Source: a virus
IMG/VR virus record: IMGVR_UViG_3300049893_000417
Location: 1-37,013 of that record
Direction: 5' to 3' (one strand)
DNA length: 37,013 nucleotides
This document shows, in pieces, positions 5,371 through 11,540 of this stretch. The position numbers and the translations under genes were made by a program. The notes under the pieces were generated by a model. The model did not search any database, was not told the DNA's origin, and saw only the letters and a list, made by a program, of their open reading frames with translations. Position 1 is the stretch's first letter, and each line of letters opens with the position of its first letter.

Positions 5371-5555
5371 TGCAGCCATCATTAGTAGTGCCCTTTCGGG
5401 CGGCTGAGAAAGGAGAAACGAAAAGTGCTGAACATAGGCAGATGTGGGTTTGCTATTGCGGATGCTTCAGCTTCCGCATGTTCGATAGCGGGGATATTCA
5501 ATGCGCGAAATGTGGTGTATGGCTTACTGAGGCGCAAATTCATTGGAACCGCTAA
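5370..5555 (+). CDS. Zinc-ribbon small protein (61 aa)
   Basis: ATG at 5370 is five bases after AAGGAG and overlaps the ninB stop. The ATG at 5367 is too close to the site. The protein has CYCGC...IQCAKCGVWL, two Cys pairs about 19 residues apart, as in a zinc ribbon. Short zinc ribbons next to ninB are frequent in phages. It probably binds nucleic acid or a protein partner; substrate unknown. Confidence 0.65.
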   Translation: MQPSLVVPFRAAEKGETKSAEHRQMWVCYCGCFSFRMFDSGDIQCAKCGVWLTEAQIHWNR

Positions 5556-5632
5556 CGGTGGAAATAATGGCGCGGCGGAGCCGTCGCCCATTGATTGACC
5601 TGTTATATGACTTTTACATGACGGAGAGAAAT

Positions 5633-5890
5633 ATGAGTATTTACCTAGGCAACTTAAGCATCGAAGAAATTGAGCGCCGTTCAGGTGTTGAATTTCCGAA
5701 GGAATTGAAAGATTACATGTCTGACAAGAAGCAAGAATCGGCATCAAATATCGCAGAAGGGAAGTGGCACTGTTTTGATATTCCATTCGTGCTTGCCTGT
5801 GGCGGGAGAAGTATGGCTGAACACATTTATAAATATCTAGGGCCTATGTCGAAAGATTTTAAAGAACCGCTGCAAATTGCGCTTGGGTAG
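5633..5890 (+). CDS. Conserved-looking phage protein (85 aa)
   Basis: ATG at 5633 with GGAG. An in-frame ATG at 5564 (MARRSRR..) with GGTGGA would give 108 residues and cannot be excluded. The sequence (MSIYLGNLSIEEIERRSG, then EGKWHCFDIPFVLACGG) looks like a widespread phage early protein of unknown function. It is the last rightward early gene. Its stop lies two bases before the attC core of the inverted cassette, so the cassette is joined tail-to-tail to this operon. Confidence 0.65.
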   Translation: MSIYLGNLSIEEIERRSGVEFPKELKDYMSDKKQESASNIAEGKWHCFDIPFVLACGGRSMAEHIYKYLGPMSKDFKEPLQIALG

Positions 5891-5892
5891 GT

Positions 5893-5950
5893 ATATAACG
5901 TTTGAATTCACCGGCTGCTGTAAGCAGTCCGGTGGAATGATTGGTTAGCA
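5893..5950 (-). other. Integron attC recombination site
   Basis: On the minus strand it reads TGCTAAC (R'', 5950-5944), CAATCATTC, then the hairpin CACCGG-A-CTGCT-TAC-AGCAG-CCGGTG, then AATTCAAAC and GTTATAT (R', 5899-5893). Order, arms and spacing line up closely with the aadA-type attC, including the ATTC and AATTCAA arms. R' departs from strict GTTRRRY at one position. It follows the cassette stop codon by only a few bases, as in real gene cassettes. Confidence 0.85.
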
Positions 5951-6377
5951 ATGTTAGCTTAACCATATAAATGCAAGCCACAACATTAAGGACAAAGACA
6001 ATGAAAAATAGAATGCCAACTCGGATTTTTTATAAAGCCAATGTAATGCGTAGGCGTCTGGCACGCTGGCTGCGGATTCATTGTTTCCCAGTAATGTATA
6101 TTTTTCTCTATCACAAACAAGATAAAGAGCCCCTTGAGCCAGCTTTGATTCGCCGTGTACAGCGACTGCACCGAATAGGATACCAATTACATTCATTGAT
6201 AGAGCAGCCTTTAGAGCAAGTAATTGATGGCCAAGAAATGGTTTCCCAAAGGCGACGCCTGCCGTCAGTGAAAATGCTCCAACAGCTATAAGCATAAGCC
6301 AGCGCAAATATGAGTAATTTGCGTCATTTCTTAATTGAGAATATTTGCTTAAATTTGATTGCGTCATAAATTGCTAA
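5899..6377 (-). mobile_element. Integron gene cassette carrying a membrane-protein gene
   Basis: On the minus strand the cassette runs from TTAGCA (just inside the core GTTAGCA at 6378-6372) through one ORF to the G of the attC R' box (5899). The ORF starts five bases after the core and ends just before R'', the compact plan of gene cassettes. No integron integrase or attI is in the window. The cassette must have arrived by recombination at a secondary site or from an already cassette-bearing ancestor. Confidence 0.8.
5954..6367 (-). CDS. Cassette-encoded membrane protein (137 aa)
   Basis: ATG at 6367, five bases after the cassette core, with no clear ribosome-binding site, as is common in cassettes. 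Three membrane segments are visible: residues about 23-43 (WLMLIAVGAFSLTAGVAF), 54-72 (KAALSMNVIGILFGAVAV) and 118-136 (YFSLSLSLMLWLAFIWL). A polar stretch of some 45 residues lies between the second and third. Cassette arrays often encode small membrane proteins of unknown function, some of them anti-phage. In a phage it could act in superinfection exclusion. No family identified. Confidence 0.75.
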   Translation of the reverse strand: MTQSNLSKYSQLRNDANYSYLRWLMLIAVGAFSLTAGVAFGKPFLGHQLLALKAALSMNVIGILFGAVAVHGESKLAQGALYLVCDREKYTLLGNNESAASVPDAYALHWLYKKSELAFYFSLSLSLMLWLAFIWLS

Positions 6378-6425
6378 CGTGCAGTAGGCACCGATAACGG
6401 TGCCTATTCCTGCTGGGTAATGGCC
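6372..6425 (-). other. attC-like site with degenerate R'' box
   Basis: On the minus strand the core GTTAGCA (6378-6372) is preceded by a strong hairpin: GCAG-GAA-TAGGCACCG-TTAT-CGGTGCCTA-CTGC (6413-6381). The asymmetric GAA is like the extrahelical bases of attC sites. A proper R'' box (expected GCTAAC-like) is not recognisable near 6415-6425. The site is therefore a partial or hybrid attC, sitting at the broken end of hicB. Confidence 0.6.
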
Positions 6426-6428
6426 TTC

Positions 6429-6650
6429 TCACAACTGTCCTCTTAGAGGCTTTTGTGGTTCTCTTCCGAGAGTTGCACAGGTATCGATGTAATCATCCAC
6501 CGCAGCCTCGAATTCCGTCTGCAATTCAGCAGGAGACATGGCCTCATAGGTAATCAAGTCGTCGATGAATAGTATCTTCCCACGGCAAACTCGCCGAGCC
6601 ATATCGAGCTCAGCGGTACCTTCGTAGTCTTTGTACTTGAGAATGCCCAT
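6429..6650 (-). pseudogene. hicB: HicB-family antitoxin, truncated
   Basis: ATG at 6650 with GAGGA upstream. The 73-residue product has a clear HicB N-terminal domain: LKYKDYEGTAELD, RGKILFIDDLITYEA, LQTEFEAAVDDYIDTC, and GREPQKPLRGQ, where family members continue into an RHH or HTH DNA-binding tail. Here it stops right after RGQL. The next bases in another frame (V-R..., then TTACCCAGCAGG) resemble the expected continuation, suggesting a frameshift or deletion joined to the attC hairpin. No hicA toxin is seen upstream. It may still act as a partial antitoxin; autoregulation is probably lost. Confidence 0.7.
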
Positions 6651-6675
6651 GCTGTCCTCATCCAAACCACAAACG

Positions 6676-6704
6676 GCGATCTTAGCCCACGTCTAAACCG
6701 CCTT
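6676..6704. other. Hairpin between hicB and the next gene
   Basis: On the minus strand GGCG and TTTAG pair with CTAAG and CGCC around a seven-base loop (about 6704-6676). It could be a cassette boundary remnant, because it contains GTTTAGAC, or a weak terminator. No strict GTTRRRY core is present, so the upstream end of the hicB unit is undefined. Confidence 0.3.
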
Positions 6705-7076
6705 CTAACTCTTCTCATTGTGGCCAATTGCGGCGTACATGTCCAGACCGATGCGCCGCCAATCCTCGGCTAGAGCCGTCCTGCTATCCGTTGGTTGCAC
6801 GCATAGAGGTTCTATTGTCGGTAATGGCGGTAGGGATTCAAGGCGATAAATGGCCAGAGGTGCGGCCATGCCCTTAAGCATTCCTCGCCAAAAAGCGTCT
6901 CTAGCACTGTGTTTGAAATCAAGCAACATGTCCGTAAGTGTACCTAAAGGGGGGTTGTTTATAGCAACCAAAATGTTCGTGCGTGTAAGTAATCCGCCAG
7001 CTTGTACACCTTGCCTTGTGGCTTGGCCGCCGTCACTTCTTTCACGCTCAATACCATGAGTTCCGCCTGATGCCAT
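6705..7076 (-). CDS. Hypothetical phage/mobile-element protein (about 123 aa)
   Basis: The frame is open from 7115. ATG at 7076 is the best start I can offer, but no ribosome-binding site is visible and the true start may be further in. The C-terminal 70 residues look like a real folded unit, ending in LAEDWRRIGLDMYAAIGHNEKS. A helix precedes (ARDAFWRGMLKGMAAPLAIY) and then a Pro-rich LPPLPTIEPL. The N-terminal part (MASGGTHGIERERSDGG) is low-complexity. It lies beside a tRNA-like attachment sequence. Function unknown. Confidence 0.5.
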   Translation of the reverse strand: MASGGTHGIERERSDGGQATRQGVQAGGLLTRTNILVAINNPPLGTLTDMLLDFKHSARDAFWRGMLKGMAAPLAIYRLESLPPLPTIEPLCVQPTDSRTALAEDWRRIGLDMYAAIGHNEKS

Positions 7077-7089
7077 TTTTAGTACCATG

Positions 7090-7288
7090 ATTCTAGCGCG
7101 CATACAGACGAACACAGATAAGTACAGACGAAGCAGTTTTTAGTGTTTACACCAGGAGAAAGCATGAAAAGCGTATGAATGCGAATACATGCGAAAACAG
7201 CCGAACAAGATAGTGGTGCCGGTGAAAGGATTCACAACCCCATAAAAATCAAGTACTTAGCCAAACCGATACCATAAAACGATACCCT
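7090..7288. other. Non-coding attachment-like region
   Basis: About 200 bp without a gene. It holds direct repeats of TACAGACGAA (about 7104 and 7121), several GCGAATAC/GCGAAAAC/GCCGAAC variants at 7171-7205, the tRNA-end-like core at 7214-7233, and CGATACC twice (7267-7286). Such clustered short repeats around a tRNA-derived core are typical of phage attP arm sites. No integrase gene is present. Confidence 0.4.
7214..7233 (-). other. tRNA 3'-end-like core (possible attP or attachment scar)
   Basis: On the minus strand GAATCCTTTCACCGGCACCA reads as the end of a T loop, a T-stem strand (CCTTT), an acceptor strand (CACCGGC), a discriminator A and CCA. The 5' portions of a tRNA are absent, so it is not a tRNA gene. 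Tyrosine-recombinase phages often carry such tRNA 3' ends as attP cores. The acceptor would pair with GCCGGTG, compatible with a tRNA-Leu. Confidence 0.5.
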
Positions 7289-7732
7289 TTAGCCTTTCAA
7301 AAGTTGAGCCTCTGCTGCCCTTCGGAGCACTAAGCCAGGCAGTTTTTTTCCACCGCCCCAGACCCACTTAGACAGCTCTTGAGCCGCGCCCTCCCAGTCT
7401 TGGGCGTTGACTTTCCGCCGCAGTGTACTGGCCTTGTAGCGTGTCGTCCCTAGGTTGTAGCAAAAATCGGTTATGGCAGACAGTCGGCCTTCGTGGGTGG
7501 CCAAGACGGGGGAAAGGATAAGGGTTTGGCGCATGAATTGGGCGGCCTCAAACGCCAACATCTCCATGGCCGTTGTGGTGGAAATAGGGCTGTCACTTAA
7601 GGTCACCCCCCTACCGTCAGGGTAGCGGGTGCATCCATAGCCGATGGTCGGAATACCTGCTGGGCAGAGGTAGGGCTTAAGCCGTAAGCCTTCAAAGCGT
7701 TGAATCAGCCTGAATAACTCTTGAGGCATCAT
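7289..7732 (-). CDS. Endolysin, T4-type lysozyme (GH24)
   Basis: ATG at 7732 (or 7729) overlaps the stop of the upstream holin-like gene. The 147-residue protein has Glu14 in RFEGLRLKPY, Cys23 where T4 lysozyme has Asp, and Thr29 in GIPTIGYG. The spacing is E-8-C-5-T, the known E-D/C-T triad variant. The C-terminal part (FCYNLG..., STLRRKVN, WEGAAQELSKWVWGGGK, LPGLVLRRAAE) is the usual family core. It cleaves the glycan strands of peptidoglycan at the end of infection. No signal peptide, so it depends on a holin. Confidence 0.9.
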   Translation of the reverse strand: MMPQELFRLIQRFEGLRLKPYLCPAGIPTIGYGCTRYPDGRGVTLSDSPISTTTAMEMLAFEAAQFMRQTLILSPVLATHEGRLSAITDFCYNLGTTRYKASTLRRKVNAQDWEGAAQELSKWVWGGGKKLPGLVLRRAAEAQLLKG

Positions 7733-8211
7733 CGGCCAAACAGTTTGCGTAAGCTCCTGTCCACCAGCCAAAAGGAGGCAATGGAGGCGGCCAAGGCTTT
7801 TTCCTCTGTGCCGAAGGTCCCTTTCAAAGCGTCGAGTGGGTTGACACCGCTTTGTACGGCCAGAATAAACCCCGCAACGACCACGGCAGGCCAAAGCACA
7901 ATCAGCCACTGGAACGCGAGAATAGGGCGCACCAAAGCATTCAAAGCGTCCACCCATTGAATGCCGGTAGCCGTGGCTTGGGCTTGGGTGGCTTCGATAA
8001 TGGCTTGAATTTCAGAAGAGCCTATCGAGGCTTCGGCTTGGGCGTTGATTTGCGCAAGGGCTTGGTTGCCTTTGAGTTTGTCCGCTTCCAGTTGTTTGTC
8101 GAACATGGCCAACTCATGCGCCCGCTCGTTTTTCCGGTCAAGCCATTTCAAGGCTTCGGGGATAAGGCGGAAAACACCGCCGAAAAGGGTGCCCATCAGG
8201 GTTTCAATCAT
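7729..8211 (-). CDS. Holin-like membrane protein of the 3TM type (160 aa)
   Basis: ATG at 8211 with GGAGGCAAC. The N-terminus (MIETLMGTLFGGVFRLIPEALKWLDRKNERAHELAM) and a long helix with Gln- and Ala-rich heptads precede the membrane segments. The segments are PILAFQWLIVLWPAVVVAGFILAV (about 107-130) and a weaker C-terminal helix. The layout resembles 3TM holin families found beside lysozymes in gene transfer agents and phages. It overlaps the lysozyme start, supporting a lysis role. Holin activity is inferred. Confidence 0.65.
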   Translation of the reverse strand: MIETLMGTLFGGVFRLIPEALKWLDRKNERAHELAMFDKQLEADKLKGNQALAQINAQAEASIGSSEIQAIIEATQAQATATGIQWVDALNALVRPILAFQWLIVLWPAVVVAGFILAVQSGVNPLDALKGTFGTEEKALAASIASFWLVDRSLRKLFGR

Positions 8212-8404
8212 GTTGCCTCCTTGCGAAAAACAGCCGTAGCACACTCAGCCACACCAGCCGCATGACGAACAACATGCCGCCCATTTTGAGGGCTTGCGCA
8301 TGGGTCACGCTTCCACCGGCTAATCCGCTGGTGAAGGGCAGGGTAACAATGCCCGCCGCCCATATCCCAAGACTGCCGATGAGAGGCTCGATGAGTTTTC
8401 TCAA
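8204..8404 (-). CDS. Small membrane protein of the lysis cluster (66 aa)
   Basis: A TTG start at 8404 lies eight bases after GGAG and overlaps the upstream stop (TTGA). The ATG at 8443 has no site and would overlap far more. Two membrane helices are visible: IGSLGIWAAGIVTLPFTSGLAGG and GGMLFVMRLVWLSVLRLFF, with a basic end (ARRQHD). Size and topology suit a small holin or antiholin. Confidence 0.55.
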   Translation of the reverse strand: MRKLIEPLIGSLGIWAAGIVTLPFTSGLAGGSVTHAQALKMGGMLFVMRLVWLSVLRLFFARRQHD

Positions 8405-8832
8405 AAGCGGTACTCCGTCGATAGCGTCCACGTTTCCGTGCATCGAAAACAGTTCTTTTTAATGTAGGACAGCTTGGTGGTGGTGCGCCCCGCCTGAACG
8501 CCGAGTGAGGGCACTAAAAAGCCATGCACACCTTCGCGTGATTCGTTCTTGTAGAGGCCCGCCGACACAGAAGCCACAAAAGGCCCGCTCACCGCCCAGC
8601 CTTTGGAATAGCCCGCGTAGTAGGTCAGGGTGTCGTAAGCGTTGCGATACGCGCCCAGCATCGGCCCGTGGTCACGTCCCCACGCCAGCCCTAGCCCAGG
8701 AGTGACGTTGTGAAGCTGGTCATTCTTTCCAGGGTAGTAGGCGGCCAGGTGAACAATCATCCGCGTTGGGAATACGTCTTGGGCGTGGGCACTGCCCAGC
8801 AGGACTAGGCCTAACACGAACGCGCGCATCAT
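8401..8832 (-). CDS. Exported, probably outer-membrane beta-barrel protein (143 aa)
   Basis: ATG at 8832 (or the next codon). The signal peptide is clear (RAFVLGLVLLGSAHAQ, cleavage probably after AHA). The mature part alternates polar and aromatic residues (LTYYAGYSKGWAVSGPFVASVSAGLY) and ends STEYRF with a terminal Phe. Both are hallmarks of outer-membrane barrels inserted by BamA. Two Cys near the end (KNCFRCTE) may form a disulfide. Phage-encoded barrel proteins are known to alter host surface properties. Here it sits within the lysis operon. Family unknown. Confidence 0.6.
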   Translation of the reverse strand: MMRAFVLGLVLLGSAHAQDVFPTRMIVHLAAYYPGKNDQLHNVTPGLGLAWGRDHGPMLGAYRNAYDTLTYYAGYSKGWAVSGPFVASVSAGLYKNESREGVHGFLVPSLGVQAGRTTTKLSYIKKNCFRCTETWTLSTEYRF

Positions 8833-9224
8833 GCGGCCTCCTTAGTGGGGCGAACCACGCGGGGCTTAAACTCCACCGTTGCCACGTCGTCCATGTTGTT
8901 CTGGTTGTAAATGCGCTGCGCGAGGCCCGTCTTCCAAAACAAGCCGAAGACCGTTTGCACGAAGGCCCCCGCCCCCACCAAAAAGATGTACACCCAGATG
9001 AGGATGGACGACTCGGCCCCTGAATGCGGATGGAATAAGCCGTCAAACTTGGCCCATAAGTACAAGGGCGTCATGAGGCTCACAAAGCTGCCTATGCCTA
9101 GAATGCGCAACGCCGTCAACGCAAGAATGTTGGTGTGCTTGTTGGTGGTGACTAGGCGGGTGTAGGTGGTGTAAAACAGCCATGCCGAAAACACCGTATG
9201 AAAGAAGCATTGCCAGGCGGTCAT
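8829..9224 (-). CDS. Multi-pass membrane protein of the lysis cluster (131 aa)
   Basis: ATG at 9224 with GGAGGCAAG. Membrane helices are visible at about residues 3-22 (AWQCFFHTVFSAWLFYTTY), 31-55 (ILALTALRILGIGSFVSLMTPLYLW) and 73-95 (ILIWVYIFLVGAGAFVQTVFGLF). A soluble tail ends RPTKEAA. It overlaps its neighbours on both sides by four bases. It could be a holin partner or another inner-membrane factor. Confidence 0.55.
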   Translation of the reverse strand: MTAWQCFFHTVFSAWLFYTTYTRLVTTNKHTNILALTALRILGIGSFVSLMTPLYLWAKFDGLFHPHSGAESSILIWVYIFLVGAGAFVQTVFGLFWKTGLAQRIYNQNNMDDVATVEFKPRVVRPTKEAA

Positions 9225-9517
9225 GTCTTGCCTCCAAAGCGTTGGGCCAGCGCGTTTTTTAAAGCGGCGAGTAGGTGGATATGATGCTCGGACGTGGCCG
9301 CGATGATGAAAGAGGCCGTGCCAATGTCCCAGGGGTAGAGGAGGCCGAGGTACTTGTGCATTAAATGCCCCCCGAAAACGGACAGCCCGCCCACGGCGCA
9401 CGTAATGCGCGCCAACAATTTAAGCGCGTTTTTGTGGGTTTGGGTATCCGCCCCTGCCAGGCACCATAGGGCACCGCCAAACGCTGACCCCACAATAACC
9501 AAGTAATCTTCACTCAC
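9221..9517 (-). CDS. Small membrane protein, possible holin (98 aa)
   Basis: ATG at 9517, eight bases inside the end of the upstream NlpC/P60-like gene. Hydrophobic stretches lie at residues about 5-20 (YLVIVGSAFGGALWCLAG), 37-60 (ITCAVGGLSVFGGHLMHKYLGLLY) and 66-75 (TASFIIAAT), with a His-rich loop (EHHIHLL). The topology is holin-like, but several other candidates lie next to it. Confidence 0.5.
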   Translation of the reverse strand: MSEDYLVIVGSAFGGALWCLAGADTQTHKNALKLLARITCAVGGLSVFGGHLMHKYLGLLYPWDIGTASFIIAATSEHHIHLLAALKNALAQRFGGKT

Positions 9518-9998
9518 CGCCCCCGCCCTTGTGTTGTAACGCTGATTGAATGGCTTTCATTTGGTAATGGAAGGAGGCGGGGCGCAGACGATGCGGGTCG
9601 TGAATGTCAAACACCAAGGCCATGACGTGCCCGACGAATTCATTGCAAAATTCCTTGCGCTTGTCCTGTCGAATGCCGATCAACCCCGCGCCTAATAAGC
9701 CCAGGTAGTCGTACTTGACCCCGCGAGACACTTTTTCAGTGCATAAGTCCATCATGTCGCGGTACTGTTCTTTTGTGACTTCAAACGGGATTAAGTCCCA
9801 GTTTCCGGAATGAATGTCAATGGCCTTAAAACGCGCCCCGCCGTCCATGATGGAACTGGAGGCGCACAACCATAAGCCGCCAGGCTGCGGGAGTAAGGCT
9901 ATTTCAGTGTGGGAGTAGGGCGTGTTGTCGAGCCAGCGCAGAACGGCGTTGAACAGCTTGCCCTTGCCTGTGTAGGTGGCAATGTAAACCGTGGTCAT
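9510..9998 (-). CDS. NlpC/P60-superfamily (permuted YiiX-like) cysteine peptidase
   Basis: ATG at 9998. The N-terminus MTTVYIATYTGKGKLFNAVLRW leads to TPYSHTEIALL with His30. The nucleophile Cys118 lies in KEFCNEFVGH. His before Cys is the circularly permuted order of the YiiX/LRAT-like NlpC/P60 group. Similar proteins near phage tail-fibre genes are often mis-annotated as enoyl-CoA hydratase. It may cut a peptide or acyl bond in the envelope during lysis or entry. It is not obviously secreted. Confidence 0.7.
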   Translation of the reverse strand: MTTVYIATYTGKGKLFNAVLRWLDNTPYSHTEIALLPQPGGLWLCASSSIMDGGARFKAIDIHSGNWDLIPFEVTKEQYRDMMDLCTEKVSRGVKYDYLGLLGAGLIGIRQDKRKEFCNEFVGHVMALVFDIHDPHRLRPASFHYQMKAIQSALQHKGGGGE

Positions 9999-10570
9999 GG
10001 CGTGTAGATCTCCGGCCAGCCTTGAGAATAGTCGTAGCTTTCGGGGTCTTCTGCGGCTTCCATGGCCGTTTTATGGGCGTTGGCGGCATTAAAATGCGCG
10101 GCATCTTGCGCCGCTGCCGCTGCGAAAATCTGCCCCGCCAGCGTGGGGGTCATAGTGACGAAGCCGTTGTCGTAGGTCTTCCACTGCAAGCCCTCTGGAA
10201 TGTTGGCCCCCATCAGCAGCAAGCCAATTTGCTGAGTGCGGCTGAAGGTGTCGCTTTGATACCAATGGTCACCCACCTGATAGCCGCCCAGCTGCACGCG
10301 CTTGTCCCTTTCGGCTTTGATGGCGTCCCATACTTGCGCTTGGCGTTGTGGGAGGGGCGTTTCCGGTACGGGCACAATGCCCGCCTCGACTTCGGCAATG
10401 AGCGTTTCATACGGCCCGATGTCACCGCCGTACTGCGCAACGTCGTCACGCAACATTGACATCTGAACATCCGCGTACGCTTGGCATCGAATCAGCCCGC
10501 CGTCTTCACCTGTCCATGTGGCTTCAATCGCGTTAGCGTTGGTGTACTTGATCAGCTTAAGGGAAGTCAC
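9995..10570 (-). CDS. Tail-fibre-associated protein with DUF4376
   Basis: GTG start at 10570 with GGAG, overlapping the fibre gene stop (GTGA). The 191-residue protein carries an N-terminal region (LKLIKYTNANAIEATW). A DUF4376-type domain starts at about 90 (VWDAIKAERDKRVQLGGYQVGDHWYQSD, then TQQIGLLLMG and GFVTMTPTLAGQIF). DUF4376 proteins sit next to tail fibres and may assist their assembly or decorate them. The genomic position fits. Confidence 0.75.
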   Translation of the reverse strand: MTSLKLIKYTNANAIEATWTGEDGGLIRCQAYADVQMSMLRDDVAQYGGDIGPYETLIAEVEAGIVPVPETPLPQRQAQVWDAIKAERDKRVQLGGYQVGDHWYQSDTFSRTQQIGLLLMGANIPEGLQWKTYDNGFVTMTPTLAGQIFAAAAAQDAAHFNAANAHKTAMEAAEDPESYDYSQGWPEIYTP

Positions 10571-11538
10571 GAAGTGGCTCCTTTGATGACGGCAAAGTTG
10601 ATGACGATGGCCTCGGAAAGAGATCCTCCTGATGGGTTTGTGACATTGACAGTGCAAAAGCCGGTGCTTACTGTTCTTGTGCCAATGATGTATCGCGTAG
10701 AGCCCCCGTTGGTTTGATTAAAAACAATACAGTCAGAAGCGGATATAAACGAGTTTGAAAAAGTGAATTCGACTATTGCACCCGCTGCCAAAGCTGCGTT
10801 ATGCATCGTGATCTGCCCCGTCAGCTTGTTCAGCGTGACGGCTGTACTTTTGCTGGTGGCCTGAGTCACCGTGCCGCCTGTGCCTGTGCTGTAGCCTACT
10901 GTGCCAACCGATGCGGTACCAAACGCCCCCCATTGCGTCCCAGACGCCGCAAAGAACGTCATGCCATTGCCGCGTTCTATGGAAATAGGGGCCGTATGAG
11001 TATCTAAACTGGCCCCAGCCCCTATCGCTACCGTACCGGCTGCGCCTGTCGCATAGGCGGTAAAGGCCGCGCCTTCAGGCAAGCCTAAAGAGGCGGGTGT
11101 GGGCAAGGTCAGGGTAAAGGCCCCACTGAACCACACCGTTTTACCAATATCATTGACGGTCAGGTTACGGCTTGCAGCAACGGTAGAAAGCCCGCTAAAG
11201 CTGCCAAGTGCGCGCTTCACAAAGGCTGTATTCGCAATAGAAGTGTCATTGTCAAACTGCGCCGCCGTAGGTGCCTTTGGGTCACCTGTAAGCGTTGGGT
11301 CATTTAATATATAAGAGGCCAACACACTTGCGATCACACTCTTGTCTGAAGTCCCCTGCCTAGTTAAAAATAAGTCCCCACCCGTTACACTGGCGGCTGA
11401 ACTTAAATCCGAAAGTGTGACTTTTGTCGCGCCTAATTTAGAGGTAATTGTGGATTCGTTGCCAGCTAATGATAAAATCGCCGCTTGCTGGTCAAGCAAC
11501 TGACGGACAAGTGCTTCTTCAGTTGATGTAAGTGCCAT
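10567..11538 (-). CDS. Tail fibre protein (323 aa)
   Basis: The fibre-typical segment GDPKAPTAAQFDNDTSIANT, followed by AFVKRAL, lies at about residues 84-111. The protein then becomes a Gly/Thr/Ser/Ala-rich beta region and a C-terminal beta domain (ITMHNAALAAGAIVEFTFSN and NAVI-like ending). The N-terminus is a short helix (STEEALVRQLLDQQAAIL), probably the attachment part. It should bind the host surface as the distal fibre. Base composition is visibly GC-richer than the baseplate genes upstream, suggesting module exchange. Confidence 0.8.
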   Translation of the reverse strand: MALTSTEEALVRQLLDQQAAILSLAGNESTITSKLGATKVTLSDLSSAASVTGGDLFLTRQGTSDKSVIASVLASYILNDPTLTGDPKAPTAAQFDNDTSIANTAFVKRALGSFSGLSTVAASRNLTVNDIGKTVWFSGAFTLTLPTPASLGLPEGAAFTAYATGAAGTVAIGAGASLDTHTAPISIERGNGMTFFAASGTQWGAFGTASVGTVGYSTGTGGTVTQATSKSTAVTLNKLTGQITMHNAALAAGAIVEFTFSNSFISASDCIVFNQTNGGSTRYIIGTRTVSTGFCTVNVTNPSGGSLSEAIVINFAVIKGATS

Positions 11539-11540
11539 AT

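Noticed and set aside
5971-6291. A plus-strand ORF opposite the cassette gene
   Set aside because: It runs antisense to the cassette ORF, which has the proper position relative to core site and attC and clear membrane helices.
6660-7130. An integron integrase or attI next to the cassettes
   Set aside because: No tyrosine-recombinase motifs (R..HxxR..Y) occur in any frame here, and no simple attI-like core precedes the hicB remnant.
7214-7233. A tRNA gene
   Set aside because: Only the 3' third is present; no D-arm or anticodon arm lies upstream on the minus strand. Treated as an attachment-like core instead.
10022-10459. Long plus-strand ORF opposite the DUF4376 gene
   Set aside because: GC-rich shadow frame; the minus-strand gene has a ribosome-binding site, coupling and a recognised domain.
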